DNA of 64,000 bases from Streptomyces xiaopingdaonensis (GCF_000262345.1 NZ_AJTQ01000062.1:1-64000), one strand, 5' to 3'; shown: positions 26,251 to 37,599, counted from the stretch's first letter. Notes: generated by a model not told the origin, from the sequence alone. Numbers and translations are program-made.

Positions 26251-26730
26251 TCAGTCCACGAGCCCGGATATCCGGGAGACGCTCATCGGCTCGCCGTTCC
26301 GGTCGCGCATCGCGGCGGCGATGTGGTCCTCGTCCTCGGCGTGCCGGGCCTTTGAGTAATCCAAGTGGTTGGAGATGTGCGCACACATCTGGCGAACGGT
26401 CTTCACCTGGGATTCCCAGACACTCAACGCGGTGCTCAACTCGCCGCCCAGACGAAAGTTGCGCCGGGTGAGTTCGCGGGCCGCCAGGGCGGTGCTGCCC
26501 TCCCCGTCGTCGCTGTCCTCACTGCCCGCGCCCGCGATGTCGGCACGCTTCCGCAGCTTGTTGTGGAGCGTGTACGCGTCGTTGCCGACGGCGCCGAGAT
26601 CGTCCTGGTTGACGACGAGGCCGTCCTGACCGCCGCCACCGGGCGACGCGGGAAGCTGATTGAGCCGGGTCGCCGTCGTCTTCCCGGCGGCACCGCTCTT
26701 GAGTTGCGCCCACTCCTGCTCGAACGACAT
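26251..26730 (-). CDS. Small helical protein, first gene of the WXG-like operon
   Basis: This is a 159-residue soluble protein starting MSFEQEWAQLKSG. It has a central Gly-rich and Asp/Glu-rich segment and a long C-terminal helix pair (RNFRLGGELSTALSVWESQVKTVRQMCAHISNHLDYSKARH). Size, lack of a signal peptide and the helix-turn-helix outline suggest an ESX/WXG100-like or chaperone-like partner of the 776-residue protein encoded 12 bases downstream. No classical WxG motif is present, so the family assignment is open. Confidence 0.72.
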   Translation of the reverse strand: MSFEQEWAQLKSGAAGKTTATRLNQLPASPGGGGQDGLVVNQDDLGAVGNDAYTLHNKLRKRADIAGAGSEDSDDGEGSTALAARELTRRNFRLGGELSTALSVWESQVKTVRQMCAHISNHLDYSKARHAEDEDHIAAAMRDRNGEPMSVSRISGLVD

Positions 26731-26909
26731 ATTCCCCGCCCCTGTCTCACGTAAAAGACCCCGCTGCCCGGCGCAGAGCCGTCAAGCTACCAAGCCCTGC
26801 CGGCGCGTGCCACGGCGGAACCGGGCCGCCGCTGCCACGAGCACAACTCCGGCCCGCGCCACCGGAGTTCAGGTGGGCACGGGCCGGGGGAAGCGGTGGT
26901 GCGGTGCGC

Positions 26910-27449
26910 TCACTCCTCGCCGGGGTCGGCCGAGTCGTCGACGTCCTTGCCGAGGCCCAGCTGCTCCAGCAGCCACTTGTCGAACTCGATCGAGGCGCGG
27001 ACCCAGCTGACCGTGCTGGAGACGAAGTGCTCCAGGGAGACGCCCGTGCCGATCAGCATCTGGGCTTCGCCGATCAGGCGGACGGAGCCGTCGTCGTGGG
27101 TGTGGGTGTAGACCTTCGGCCACAGGGTGCGGCGGTTCCAGTCGTCCACCGTCTCCAGGATGCGGGCCTTCTCCTCGATCGAGTGCGGCCTGTCGTAGAA
27201 CGTACGCACCGAGAAGACCTGCTGCTCCTCCTCGCCGCGGAACATGAAGTAGGTGCGGAACTCCTCCCACGGTGCAGCGAGGTCGCCCTCGTCGTCGACG
27301 ACGTACTTGAGCTCCATCTGGTCGAGGAGCTGCTTGACCAGCTCTTGGTCGGGGACGATCGGGCCGCTCGGCCCGGTCCCCTGCTCCTCGGGCTGCTCCT
27401 CGGGCTGCTGTCCCCCGAAGTTCGGGATCGAGGACGGGTCGATGCTCAA
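26910..27449 (-). CDS. YbjN domain-containing protein
   Basis: This is a 179-residue protein of the bacterial sensory-transduction YbjN family, which has a tetratricopeptide-independent alpha/beta fold similar to type III secretion chaperones. Core: LVKQLLDQMELKYVVDDEGDLAAPWEEFRTYFMFRGEEEQQVFSVRTF, then DDWNRRTLWPKVYTHTHDDGSVRLIGEAQM and GVSLEHFVSSTVSWVRASIEFDKWL. The true start is probably TTG at 27449, giving MSIDPSSIPNFGG, the conserved family N-terminus, with GAAGGGAAG upstream. An acidic tail ends the protein. It lies just downstream of clpB. Molecular role unknown. Confidence 0.87.
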   Translation of the reverse strand: MSIDPSSIPNFGGQQPEEQPEEQGTGPSGPIVPDQELVKQLLDQMELKYVVDDEGDLAAPWEEFRTYFMFRGEEEQQVFSVRTFYDRPHSIEEKARILETVDDWNRRTLWPKVYTHTHDDGSVRLIGEAQMLIGTGVSLEHFVSSTVSWVRASIEFDKWLLEQLGLGKDVDDSADPGEE

Positions 27450-27552
27450 CGTGGACTTCCCTTCGTACGGATTCCGCCATCCTCCCTCATCCCGGCCAGG
27501 TACTCGCAACCCTGGAGGCGCGCGGGCACGCACCGCCCCGCGCGCCCGGAGC

Positions 27553-30168
27553 TCAGTCCGCCGTCTCGCCCGTCGCCGCGCCGACGATCAGCCCGTCCCA
27601 CCCCTCGACGTGGTCCACGCGGACGGTGTCGCCGTCCTTCACCTCGCCCGAGAGGAGCTCCCGCGCGAGCTGGTCGCCGATCGCCGTCTGCACGAGGCGG
27701 CGCAGCGGACGCGCCCCGTACGCGGGGTCGTTGCCCTCCACGGCGAGCCAGCCGAGCGCCGCGGGCGTGACGTCGAGGGTGAGCCTGCGCTCCGAGAGCC
27801 TGCTCTGGAGGGCGCGGATGTGGAGTTCCGCGATCCGCCCGAGCTGCTCGGTGTCGAGCGCGGTGAAGACCACCAGGTCGTCGAGGCGGTTGAGGAACTC
27901 GGGCCGGAACGCGGCACGCACGGCCGCGAGCACCGACTCGCGCTTCGACTCCTCCTTCTCCAACGGGTCGGTGAGGTGCTGGCTCCCGAGGTTGGAGGTG
28001 AGCACGAGGAGGGTGTTGCGGAAGTCGACGGTACGGCCCTGCCCGTCCGTGAGCCGGCCGTCGTCGAGCACCTGGAGGAGCAGGTCGAAGACCTCCGGGT
28101 GCGCCTTCTCCACCTCGTCGAGGAGCACGACGCTGTACGGGCGCCGCCGCACCGCCTCGGTGAGCTGGCCGCCCTCCTCGTACCCGACGTACCCGGGGGG
28201 AGCGCCGACGAGGCGGGCGACCGAGTGCTTCTCGCTGTACTCGCTCATGTCGATGCGGACGATGGCGCGTTCGTCGTCGAAGAGGAAGTCCGCGAGGGTC
28301 TTCGCCAGCTCCGTCTTGCCGACACCGGTCGGGCCGAGGAAGAGGAAGGACCCCGTCGGGCGGTCCGGGTCGGCGACGCCCGCACGGCTGCGGCGCACCG
28401 CGTCGGAGACGGCCCGTACCGCCTCGGACTGGCCGATCAGCCGCCGGCCGAGCTCGTCCTCCATGCGCAGCAGCTTCTGCGTCTCGCCCTCGAGCAGCCG
28501 CCCCGCGGGGATTCCGGTCCAGGAGGCGACGACGTCGGCGATGTCGTCGGAGCCGACCTCCTCCTTGACCATGGTCTGCTTGGTGCGGAGCGAGGCGGCC
28601 TCCTCGGCCTCGGACGCCTCGGCCAACTCGCGCTCCACGCCCGGGATCTCGCCGTAGAGCAGCTTCGACGCGGTGTCGAAGTCGCCGTCGCGCTGGGCGC
28701 GTTCGGCCTGGCCGTGGAGCTCGTCGAGGCGCTCCTTGAGTTCGCCGACGCGGTTGAGGCTCTGCTTCTCCTTCTCCCAGCGTGCCGTGAGACCGCGCAA
28801 CTCCTCCTCTCTGTCGGCGAGTTCGCGACGCAGCCGCTCCAGCCGCTCGACCGAGCCCGGGTCGGTCTCGTTGCCGAGCGCCATCTCCTCCATGCGCAAT
28901 CGGTCGACGGAACGCTGGAGTTCGTCGATCTCCAGCGGAGAGGAGTCGATCTCCATGCGGAGCCGCGAGGCCGACTCGTCGACGAGGTCGATCGCCTTGT
29001 CGGGGAGGAACCGCGAGGTGATGTACCGGTCGGAGAGGGCGGCGGCCGCGACGAGCGCGCCGTCGGAGATCTGCACCTTGTGGTGGGCCTCGTAGCGCCC
29101 CTTGAGGCCGCGGAGGATGGCGATGGAGTCCTCGACCGTCGGCTCGGCGACGAGCACCTGCTGGAAGCGGCGTTCCAGCGCGGCGTCCTTCTCGATCCGC
29201 TCGCGGTACTCGTCGAGCGTCGTCGCGCCGACCATCCGCAGCTCACCACGGGCGAGCATCGGCTTCAGCATGTTGCCCGCGTCCATCGCCGAGTCCCCGC
29301 CGGCTCCGGCGCCGACGACCGTGTGGAGCTCGTCGATGAAGGTGATGATCTGCCCCTCGCTCGACTTGATCTCCGAGAGCACCGTCTTGAGCCGCTCCTC
29401 GAACTCACCGCGGTACTTCGCGCCCGCGACCATCGCGCCGAGGTCGAGCGCGACGAGGCGCTTGTCCCGCAGCGACTCAGGGACGTCGCCCTTGACGATC
29501 CGCTGCGCGAGGCCCTCGACGACGGCGGTCTTGCCGACCCCCGGTTCGCCGATGAGCACCGGGTTGTTCTTGGTGCGCCGGGAGAGGACCTGCACGACGC
29601 GGCGGATCTCCTGGTCGCGGCCGATCACCGGGTCGAGGCCGCCGTCCCGCGCCGCGGCGGTGAGGTCGGTGCCGAACTTCTCCAGCGCCTTGTACGCGCC
29701 CTCCGGGTCGGGCGTGGTGACGCGACGGGAGCCGCGCGCCGACTGGAACGCGTCGGCGAGGCTCGCCGCGTCGGCGCCCTGTTCCGTGAGGAGTTGGCCG
29801 GCCTGGCCGCCCTTGGCCGCGATGCCGATGAGCAGGTGCTCGGTGGAGACGTAGTCGTCGCCGAGGTCCTTGGCGCGCTGCGAGGCGTCGGCGAGCGCGG
29901 CGAGGAGGTCGCGGTCGGGCTCCGGCTTGGCGACGGTCGAGCCCTGGACGGTGGGCAGCGCGCCGAGCTGCTGCTCCGCGCCCGAGCGCAGTGCCGCCTG
30001 GTCGGCGCCTGCGGCGGCGACGAGGTCCTGGATGTTCTCGTTCTCCTCGGCGGAGAGGAGCGCGAGGAGGAGGTGGGTCGGGGTGATGTCGGGGTGGCCG
30101 TCGGAGAGGGCGCGGCGACCTGCCGCCCCGATCGCGTCCCGGCTCTTGTTGGTCAGCTCGGCGTCCAC
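27553..30168 (-). CDS. clpB: ATP-dependent disaggregase ClpB
   Basis: ClpB is a hexameric AAA+ chaperone that works with DnaK to pull proteins out of aggregates. It is 871 residues, normal length. Domains: Clp N-domain (about 1-145), first AAA+ with GEPGVGKT Walker A and [12 protein letters not shown]alker B, a coiled-coil middle domain (about 400-520, [15 protein letters not shown]), second AAA+ with [21 protein letters not shown] and sensor residues, then the C-terminal D2-small domain. The GTG start at 30168 has GGAGGAG about 10 bases upstream. A HAIR-like operator lies about 105-125 bases upstream, so repression by HspR is expected. Confidence 0.97.
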   Translation of the reverse strand: MDAELTNKSRDAIGAAGRRALSDGHPDITPTHLLLALLSAEENENIQDLVAAAGADQAALRSGAEQQLGALPTVQGSTVAKPEPDRDLLAALADASQRAKDLGDDYVSTEHLLIGIAAKGGQAGQLLTEQGADAASLADAFQSARGSRRVTTPDPEGAYKALEKFGTDLTAAARDGGLDPVIGRDQEIRRVVQVLSRRTKNNPVLIGEPGVGKTAVVEGLAQRIVKGDVPESLRDKRLVALDLGAMVAGAKYRGEFEERLKTVLSEIKSSEGQIITFIDELHTVVGAGAGGDSAMDAGNMLKPMLARGELRMVGATTLDEYRERIEKDAALERRFQQVLVAEPTVEDSIAILRGLKGRYEAHHKVQISDGALVAAAALSDRYITSRFLPDKAIDLVDESASRLRMEIDSSPLEIDELQRSVDRLRMEEMALGNETDPGSVERLERLRRELADREEELRGLTARWEKEKQSLNRVGELKERLDELHGQAERAQRDGDFDTASKLLYGEIPGVERELAEASEAEEAASLRTKQTMVKEEVGSDDIADVVASWTGIPAGRLLEGETQKLLRMEDELGRRLIGQSEAVRAVSDAVRRSRAGVADPDRPTGSFLFLGPTGVGKTELAKTLADFLFDDERAIVRIDMSEYSEKHSVARLVGAPPGYVGYEEGGQLTEAVRRRPYSVVLLDEVEKAHPEVFDLLLQVLDDGRLTDGQGRTVDFRNTLLVLTSNLGSQHLTDPLEKEESKRESVLAAVRAAFRPEFLNRLDDLVVFTALDTEQLGRIAELHIRALQSRLSERRLTLDVTPAALGWLAVEGNDPAYGARPLRRLVQTAIGDQLARELLSGEVKDGDTVRVDHVEGWDGLIVGAATGETAD

Positions 30169-30272
30169 GGTGCTGCGCTCCTCCTGTGGGTTCTGTTGTT
30201 CCTGCTGTCCGGTCCGCACGGCGGCGATCTCCCCTGCCCGCGGGGCGGGTTGCCGCTCCTGCCATGCAGCAA

Positions 30273-30293
30273 GTTGCGTCTACTCTGCTCAAC
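30273..30293 (-). promoter_or_regulatory. Degenerate HAIR operator upstream of clpB
   Basis: On the clpB strand the sequence reads GTTGAGC-N7-ACGCAAC. This matches 5 of 7 positions in each arm of the HspR consensus CTTGAGT-N7-ACTCAAG with the exact spacing. clpB is a known member of the HspR regulon in Streptomyces; binding here is inference. Confidence 0.7.
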
Positions 30294-30385
30294 TCTGCGG
30301 CGACACTTTTCCTTCCCGGGGAGAAGGGGTTGTCGCTCCGCTCTCGGTGAACTCTCGGACGTCCGCCCGCAGAAGAGCGGAAGGC

Positions 30386-30406
30386 CCCGCCCCGCAAACG
30401 GGCGGG
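30386..30406 (-). terminator. Hairpin after hspR
   Basis: CCCGCCC and GGGCGGG pair across a 7-base loop between the end of hspR and the clpB promoter. It has no T-tract on the minus strand. It may terminate the dnaK operon. Confidence 0.4.
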
Positions 30407-30455
30407 AAGCCGCCGGAGCGGCCGGGTAGTCGGCCGCCCGGTGTACGCGCCTCCG

Positions 30456-30929
30456 CTAGCGGTTGCCGCCGCGCTTCGGGCGCCAGACGACGAGGGCGCT
30501 GGAGGAGTGCACGTCCTCGTACGGCACGAGGTCGCGCCGGTAGGAGGCGTGCACCTGGGCCTCGCGCTGCTGCATCGCGACGGCCGCGCCCTCGACCGCC
30601 TGCTGGAGCTCGGCGACCCGCGACTGCAACGCCGCCACCTGGTGCTCCAGCTCGATGATGCGCTTGATGCCGGCGAGATTGATCCCCTCGTCCTGGCTCA
30701 ACCGCTGCACCTGGCGCAGGAGTTGGATGTCCCGCGCCGAGTACCGGCGCCCCCGGCCCGGTGTCCGGTCGGGGGAGACCAGGCCGAGGCGGTCGTACTG
30801 CCGCAGCGTCTGCGGGTGCAGGCCGGAGAGCTGGGCGGCGACCGAGATGACGTAGACCGGCGAATCCTCGGTCAGCTCGTACGCAGGACCGCCGGTGAAC
30901 TGCTGCCTTCGTCCGCCTCGGCCGTCCAC
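30456..30929 (-). CDS. hspR: Heat-shock repressor HspR (MerR family)
   Basis: HspR represses dnaK, clpB and lon by binding HAIR sites, using DnaK as co-repressor. It has 157 residues. The MerR-type HTH is VYVISVAAQLSGLHPQTLRQYDRLGLVSPDRTPGRGRRYSARDIQLLRQVQRLSQDEGINLAGIKRIIELE, followed by a coiled-coil helix (VAALQSRVAELQQAVEGA). GTG start at 30929, one base after the dnaJ stop, with GGGAG upstream. As last gene of dnaK-grpE-dnaJ-hspR it sits in an autoregulatory loop. Confidence 0.97.
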   Translation of the reverse strand: MDGRGGRRQQFTGGPAYELTEDSPVYVISVAAQLSGLHPQTLRQYDRLGLVSPDRTPGRGRRYSARDIQLLRQVQRLSQDEGINLAGIKRIIELEHQVAALQSRVAELQQAVEGAAVAMQQREAQVHASYRRDLVPYEDVHSSSALVVWRPKRGGNR

Positions 30930-30930
30930 T

Positions 30931-32121
30931 TCAGTCTCCCTTCGCTGCCTCGAAGAGCGCTGCCCGCGGATTCTCCTCCGCGGTCGCCTCACGGTAGGAC
31001 TCCAGGGTCTTCCTGGCCTCCTCGCCCAACTCCCGCGGCACCGCGATGTCGACGGTGACGAGCAGGTCGCCGCGGGACCCGTCCTTGCGCGTCGCCCCCT
31101 TGCCGCGCGCCCGCATCGTGCGTCCCGACGGGGTACCCGCCGGGATGCGCAGCTTCACGGGCGGCCCGCCGAGGGTCGGCACCGAGACCTCACCGCCGAG
31201 CGCGGCCTCCGCGAAGGTGACCGGCACGGTCACGGTGAGGTTGTCGCCCTTGCGCCCGAAGACCGGGTGCGGGTCGACGTGCACGACGACGTAGAGGTCG
31301 CCGTTGGGCCCGCCCCGCTCGCCGGGCGCGCCCTTGCCGCGCAGGCGGATGCGTTGGTTGTCGCTGACGCCTGCCGGGATGCGCACCTGCATCGTGCGCG
31401 AACTCGTCGCCCGACCGGAGCCCTTGCAGGTGTCGCACGGGTCCTCGGCGATGAGACCGCGGCCCTTGCAGTCGACGCACGGGTCGGTGAGCGAGAAGCC
31501 ACCGCCACCGCCCCTGCTGACCTGCCCGGTGCCGACACAGGTCGGGCAGACCCGGGGGGTGCCGTTCTTGTCGCCGGTACCCGAACACGCCTTGCACGCC
31601 GCGCTGCTGGACATCCGCAGCGGCACCGTCGCGCCATCGACGGCCTCGGTGAAGCTCAGCGTCACCTCGGACTCGACGTCCTGCCCGCGCCGCGGCTGGG
31701 TGCGGGTACCGGCGCCGCCGCGGTTGAAGAGGCCGCCGAAGACGTCCCCGAGGCCGCCGCCGAAGCCGCCGGCTCCGCCCTGCTGCCCCGGCTGCGTGCC
31801 GCCGAAGAGGTCGCCGAGGTCGAAGTTGTAACTCCCCGCGCCCTGGCCGGCGCCCTGGCCGGGGCGACCGCGGAAGCCGCCGTTGCCGAAGAGGGCGCGC
31901 GCCTCGTCGTACTCCTTGCGGCGCTTGGCGTCGCCGAGAACGTCGTACGCCTCGGAGGCGTCCTTGAACCGCTCCTCCGCCTTCGCGTCGCCGCGGTTGG
32001 CGTCGGGGTGGTTCTCCCGCGCGAGCTTCCGGTACGCCTTCTTGATCTCGGCCTCTGTGGCGTCCCGAGGGACGCCGAGGACCTTGTAGTAGTCCTTCTC
32101 GATGAAGTCCTTGGTGCTCAT
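30931..32121 (-). CDS. dnaJ: Chaperone DnaJ
   Basis: DnaJ stimulates the ATPase of DnaK and delivers substrates. It has 396 residues in the order: J domain (DYYKVLGVPRDATEAEIKKAYRKLARENHPDAN with HPD), Gly/Phe-rich region (GNGGFRGRPGQG, FGGGLGDVFGGLF), zinc domain with four CxxCxGxG-type modules (CKACSGTG, CPTCVGTG, CVDCKGRG, CDTCKGSG), then the C-terminal substrate domain. The start ATG at 32121 has GGAGGGA upstream. It is the third gene of the dnaK operon. A 45-base gap to grpE follows the usual Streptomyces order. Confidence 0.97.
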   Translation of the reverse strand: MSTKDFIEKDYYKVLGVPRDATEAEIKKAYRKLARENHPDANRGDAKAEERFKDASEAYDVLGDAKRRKEYDEARALFGNGGFRGRPGQGAGQGAGSYNFDLGDLFGGTQPGQQGGAGGFGGGLGDVFGGLFNRGGAGTRTQPRRGQDVESEVTLSFTEAVDGATVPLRMSSSAACKACSGTGDKNGTPRVCPTCVGTGQVSRGGGGGFSLTDPCVDCKGRGLIAEDPCDTCKGSGRATSSRTMQVRIPAGVSDNQRIRLRGKGAPGERGGPNGDLYVVVHVDPHPVFGRKGDNLTVTVPVTFAEAALGGEVSVPTLGGPPVKLRIPAGTPSGRTMRARGKGATRKDGSRGDLLVTVDIAVPRELGEEARKTLESYREATAEENPRAALFEAAKGD

Positions 32122-32166
32122 CCCCGACGTCCCTCCTCCCGGCTCAGCCTGTGGCACGGGCTGCGG

Positions 32167-32882
32167 TCAGCCCTCCTCGGGCCCACCCGGCTCCTCTTCC
32201 TCCGCGCGCTCGCCCTCGGCAGCACCCGCCGACTGCTGTGCGCCCGGCTGCGGTTCGGCGACACCCACCCTGGCGGGGCGGATCGTACGCTCGCCGATTC
32301 GGTACCCCGGCTGCAGGATCTGCACGCACGTCGTCTCCGTGACGTCCGGGGAGTACGAGTGCATCAGCGCCTCGTGGACCGTCGGGTCGAAGGGCTCGCC
32401 CTCCTTGCCGAACTGCATCAGGCCCATCTTGGCCGCCACGGTCTCCAGCGACTCGGCGACCTGCTTGAAGCCGCCGACGAGTTCACCGTGGTCCCGTGCC
32501 CTGCCGATGTCGTCGAGGACCGGGAGCAGCTCGGTGAGCAGGTTGGCGACCGCGGTCTCCTTCACCGCGACGCGGTCCCGCTCGACCCTGCGGCGGTAGT
32601 TCTGGAACTCCGCCTGGAGCCGCTGGAGATCCTGGGTGCGCTCGTTGAGCGCCGTGCGGACCTGGTCGAGCTGGGCCGTGAGTGCTGCGGCCTCCTGCGC
32701 CTCGGGGCTCTGCGGCGCCTCCTGCTCGGGGGCTGCCTCGCCTGCTGTGTTCGCTTCCCCGTCCTGCCCGGGGCCGGCCCCGGCGGGCTGCGCCGCCGAG
32801 GTCTCGTGCTCGTCCGGCTGCGCCGGTCCGGGCTCGGCGGGGACGTCGGGCTCCTTCTTGTCGAAACCCGGAGTCTCCTCCG

Positions 32883-32886
<4 letters not shown>
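32167..32886 (-). CDS. grpE: Nucleotide exchange factor GrpE
   Basis: GrpE releases ADP from DnaK. It has 239 residues. The first 75 are disordered and rich in Glu, Pro and Ala; then comes the long coiled-coil helix ([37 protein letters not shown]), the four-helix bundle with [17 protein letters not shown], and the C-terminal beta domain ([45 protein letters not shown]). A 30-residue acidic tail ends it. The GTG start overlaps the dnaK stop by four bases (GTGA). Confidence 0.96.
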
Positions 32887-34754
<1,868 letters not shown>

Positions 34755-34775
34755 TTCGGGTTCCTCCATGAATCT

Positions 34776-34796
34776 GTTGAGTGAAGCTGACTCAAG
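34776..34796 (-). promoter_or_regulatory. HAIR operator 1 upstream of dnaK
   Basis: On the plus strand it reads GTTGAGT-N7-ACTCAAG, matching the HspR consensus CTTGAGT-N7-ACTCAAG at 13 of 14 arm positions. It lies 22 bases upstream of the dnaK start codon. Confidence 0.9.
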
Positions 34797-34827
34797 AGTG
34801 CCTCACTACGAGCCGTGCGTCAAAAGA

Positions 34828-34848
34828 CATGAGCGTAGGACACTCAAC
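34828..34848 (-). promoter_or_regulatory. HAIR operator 2 upstream of dnaK
   Basis: On the dnaK strand it reads GTTGAGT-N7-GCTCATG, matching the HAIR consensus at 11 of 14 arm positions with exact spacing. It sits 52 bases further upstream than site 1, about five helical turns. Multiple inverted repeats are known in the Streptomyces dnaK promoter. Confidence 0.75.
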
Positions 34849-34999
34849 CCTCTTGTGGCCCACATACGCAGGGGCGGGGGAGGACCCCGTACGGTCATCG
34901 CGCACCACGGCGTGAACGCCCGCGCGAGCGACGCAGATCACCGCTCGGCCGCCTACTGTGCGCAGGAGCGAGTGAGTAGTCTCGACGGGATGGGTTAAG

Positions 35000-35013
35000 T
35001 TACTGCTTAGTAA
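35000..35013. promoter_or_regulatory. AT-rich palindrome upstream of the iron-sulfur gene
   Basis: TTACTGCTTAGTAA is a palindrome (TTACT/AGTAA) overlapping a second one, GCTTA-G-TAAGC (35005-35015), in the promoter region 90 bases before the iron-sulfur gene. It resembles TetR/GntR-type operators. The binding protein is unknown. Confidence 0.5.
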
Positions 35014-35101
35014 GCGCAGTTGAGGGTGCGGCCGCCGACCGCTCACGTGCACCCCGAAAGCTCGCCCGAAGCACCCGCTCTCGAGGCCCGAGGAGCCGTC
35101 C

Positions 35102-37399
35102 ATGCAACTCGCCGCGATCATCGTGTCGTTGGTACTCGCCGTGGTGGGCGTCGCGTTGTTCGCCCGTGCCGTCGCGCAGATCTTCCAGGCCGTACGGCTG
35201 GGGCAGCCTGTACCAGCGGGCTCGCGCACCGACGAGCCATGGCAGCGCACCGTCACCCTCCTCCGGGAGTTCCTCGGGCACACGCGGATGAACCGGTGGG
35301 GGATCGTGGGCGTCGCCCACTGGTTCGTCGCCGTCGGCTTCCTGACGCTGGTGCTCACGCTCATCAACGCGCTCGGCCAGCTCTTCAAGGCGGACTGGGT
35401 GCTGCCGATCCTCGGGAGCTGGCTGCCGTACGAGCTCTTCATCGAGTTCATCGGCACCATGACGACGCTCGGCATCCTCACCCTGATCGTCATCCGGCAG
35501 CTCAACCGCCCCGGCAAGGCCGAGCGCAAGTCCCGCTTCGCCGGCTCCAAGACCGGCCAGGCGTACTTCGTCGAGGCCGTCATCCTGATCATCGGCGTCT
35601 GCATCATGCTGCTGCGCGGCCTGGAGGGCGCCCTCCACCACGTCGACGGGTACACGGCGGCGTACTTCCTCTCCTACCCGCTGGTGGCCGCCTTCGACGG
35701 GCTGAGCACGGGGGCGCTGCAGAACCTCGTCTACCTCGTCGCGATGGTGAAGATCGGCACCTCGTTCATCTGGATGATCACGGTCGCGCTGAAGACGAAC
35801 ATGGGCGTGGCCTGGCACCGGTTCCTCGCCTTCCCCAACATCTGGTTCAAGCGCGAGGCACGCGGCGGGACCGCACTGGGCGAGCTGCAGCCGATGGTCT
35901 CGGGCGGCAAGGAGATCGACTTCGAGACCGCCCTGGACGAGGGGCACGACGAAAACGCAGAAGAGGTGCGGTTCGGCGCCTCGGCCGTCGAGGACTTCTC
36001 GTGGAAGGGCCTGCTCGACTTCTCGACCTGCACGGAGTGCGGTCGCTGCCAGTCGCAGTGCCCGGCCTGGAACACCGGCAAGCCGCTCTCGCCGAAGCTG
36101 CTGATCATGTCGCTGCGCGACCACGCGCACGCCAAGGCGCCCTACCTCCTCGCCGGCGGCGGCAAGACCATGGAGGGCGAGGAGAAGGCCACGGCCGAGC
36201 AGCTGGCGGACGTCCCGCAGTCCGCGCTCGACGAGGCCGAACGCCCGCTGATCGGCACCGCCGAAGAGGGCGGCGTCATCGATCCGGACGTGCTGTGGTC
36301 GTGCACGACCTGCGGTGCGTGCGTCGAGCAGTGCCCCGTCGACATCGAGCACGTCGACCACATCGTCGACATGCGCCGCTACCAGGTGATGATCGAGTCC
36401 GCGTTCCCCTCCGAGGCCGGGACGATGCTCAAGAACCTGGAGAAGAAGGGCAACCCCTGGGGGCTGGCGAAGAAGCAGCGGCTGGAGTGGACGAAGGAGC
36501 TCGACTTCGAGGTGCCGATCGTCGGCAAGACGATCGAGGACCTCACCGAGGTCGAGTACCTCTACTGGGTCGGCTGCGCCGGCGCCCTGGAGGACCGCGC
36601 GAAGAAGACGACCAAGGCGTTCGCCGAGCTGCTGCACATCGCCGGCGTCAACTTCGCGATCATGGGCGGCGACGAGAAGTGCACCGGCGACTCCGCCCGC
36701 CGCCTCGGCAACGAGTTCCTCTTCCAGCAGCTCGGCGAGGAGAACGTCGCCAACCTCAACGCGGCCTTCGGCGAGGACGACGAGGACGAGAGCACGAAGA
36801 AGCCCAAGGCGTCGAAGAAGATCGTGGCGACCTGCCCGCACTGCTTCAACACCCTGGCGAACGAGTACCCGCAGCTCGGTGGCGAGTACGAGGTCATCCA
36901 CCACACCCAACTTCTCCAACACCTCGTCGACGAGGGCAGGTTGGTGCCCGTCACCCCCGTCGAGGGCCTGATCACCTACCACGACCCCTGCTACCTCGGC
37001 CGGCACAACAAGGTCTACACGCCCCCGCGCGAGATCATCGCCAGCGTGCCGGGCGTGCGCACCGAGGAGATGCACCGGCACAAGGAGCGCGGCTTCTGCT
37101 GCGGCGCCGGCGGCGCCCGGATGTGGATGGAGGAGCGCATCGGCAAGCGCGTCAACAACGAACGCGTCGACGAAGCCCTCTCCCTCGACCCCGACATCGT
37201 CTCCACCGCCTGCCCGTTCTGCCTCGTGATGCTCACCGACTCCGTCAACGGCAAGAAGAACGACGGAGCAGCCAAGGAGAACCTCCAGGTCGTCGACGTG
37301 GCCCAGCTCCTCCTCGACTCCGTCAAGGCACCGACCGACCCCGCGGGCGACGAGGACGCAGCCGGCGCACCCGAGCCCGAGCCGACGCCTGCCGGCTGA
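35102..37399 (+). CDS. Membrane heterodisulfide reductase-like iron-sulfur protein
   Basis: This is a 765-residue integral redox protein. The N-terminal 270 residues carry about five membrane spans like the NarI/HdrE cytochrome b subunit family (first span LAAIIVSLVLAVVGVALF). A soluble part follows with two 4Fe-4S motifs, CTECGRCQSQCP (about 310) and CTTCGACVEQCP (about 400), then two CCG-type domains (WVGCAGALED, CPHCFNTL, and CCGAGGARMW near 665) as in HdrD/GlpC/GlcF. An acidic, Pro-rich tail ends it. It probably moves electrons between a quinol pool and a dehydrogenase such as an acyl-CoA or 2-hydroxyacid oxidase. The partner is not in the neighbourhood. Such fused proteins are conserved in actinobacteria. 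Confidence 0.9.
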   Translation: MQLAAIIVSLVLAVVGVALFARAVAQIFQAVRLGQPVPAGSRTDEPWQRTVTLLREFLGHTRMNRWGIVGVAHWFVAVGFLTLVLTLINALGQLFKADWVLPILGSWLPYELFIEFIGTMTTLGILTLIVIRQLNRPGKAERKSRFAGSKTGQAYFVEAVILIIGVCIMLLRGLEGALHHVDGYTAAYFLSYPLVAAFDGLSTGALQNLVYLVAMVKIGTSFIWMITVALKTNMGVAWHRFLAFPNIWFKREARGGTALGELQPMVSGGKEIDFETALDEGHDENAEEVRFGASAVEDFSWKGLLDFSTCTECGRCQSQCPAWNTGKPLSPKLLIMSLRDHAHAKAPYLLAGGGKTMEGEEKATAEQLADVPQSALDEAERPLIGTAEEGGVIDPDVLWSCTTCGACVEQCPVDIEHVDHIVDMRRYQVMIESAFPSEAGTMLKNLEKKGNPWGLAKKQRLEWTKELDFEVPIVGKTIEDLTEVEYLYWVGCAGALEDRAKKTTKAFAELLHIAGVNFAIMGGDEKCTGDSARRLGNEFLFQQLGEENVANLNAAFGEDDEDESTKKPKASKKIVATCPHCFNTLANEYPQLGGEYEVIHHTQLLQHLVDEGRLVPVTPVEGLITYHDPCYLGRHNKVYTPPREIIASVPGVRTEEMHRHKERGFCCGAGGARMWMEERIGKRVNNERVDEALSLDPDIVSTACPFCLVMLTDSVNGKKNDGAAKENLQVVDVAQLLLDSVKAPTDPAGDEDAAGAPEPEPTPAG

Positions 37400-37423
37400 C
37401 ACCCCGCCGCGGCGCCTGAGCGA

Positions 37424-37468
37424 CCGTGGCCGGAACCGTCTCTACGGTTCCGGCCACGGCTTTTTCTT
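37424..37468 (+). terminator. Rho-independent terminator
   Basis: A 16-bp perfect stem (CCGTGGCCGGAACCGT / ACGGTTCCGGCCACGG) with a 4-base CTCT loop is followed by C and TTTTTCTT. This is one of the clearest classical terminators in the window, ending the iron-sulfur gene. Confidence 0.95.
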
Positions 37469-37599
37469 GTAGCAGCGTGGCCAGATCCGATCAGTATGTG
37501 GGCAGCTCACGCCAATCCCCGTCCGTGGGATACCGACAGCCGCGCCCCGCGCCTAGCCTCCCCTCAGCGAAGCCGCGACAGCGCGAGGAGGCGACCCAA

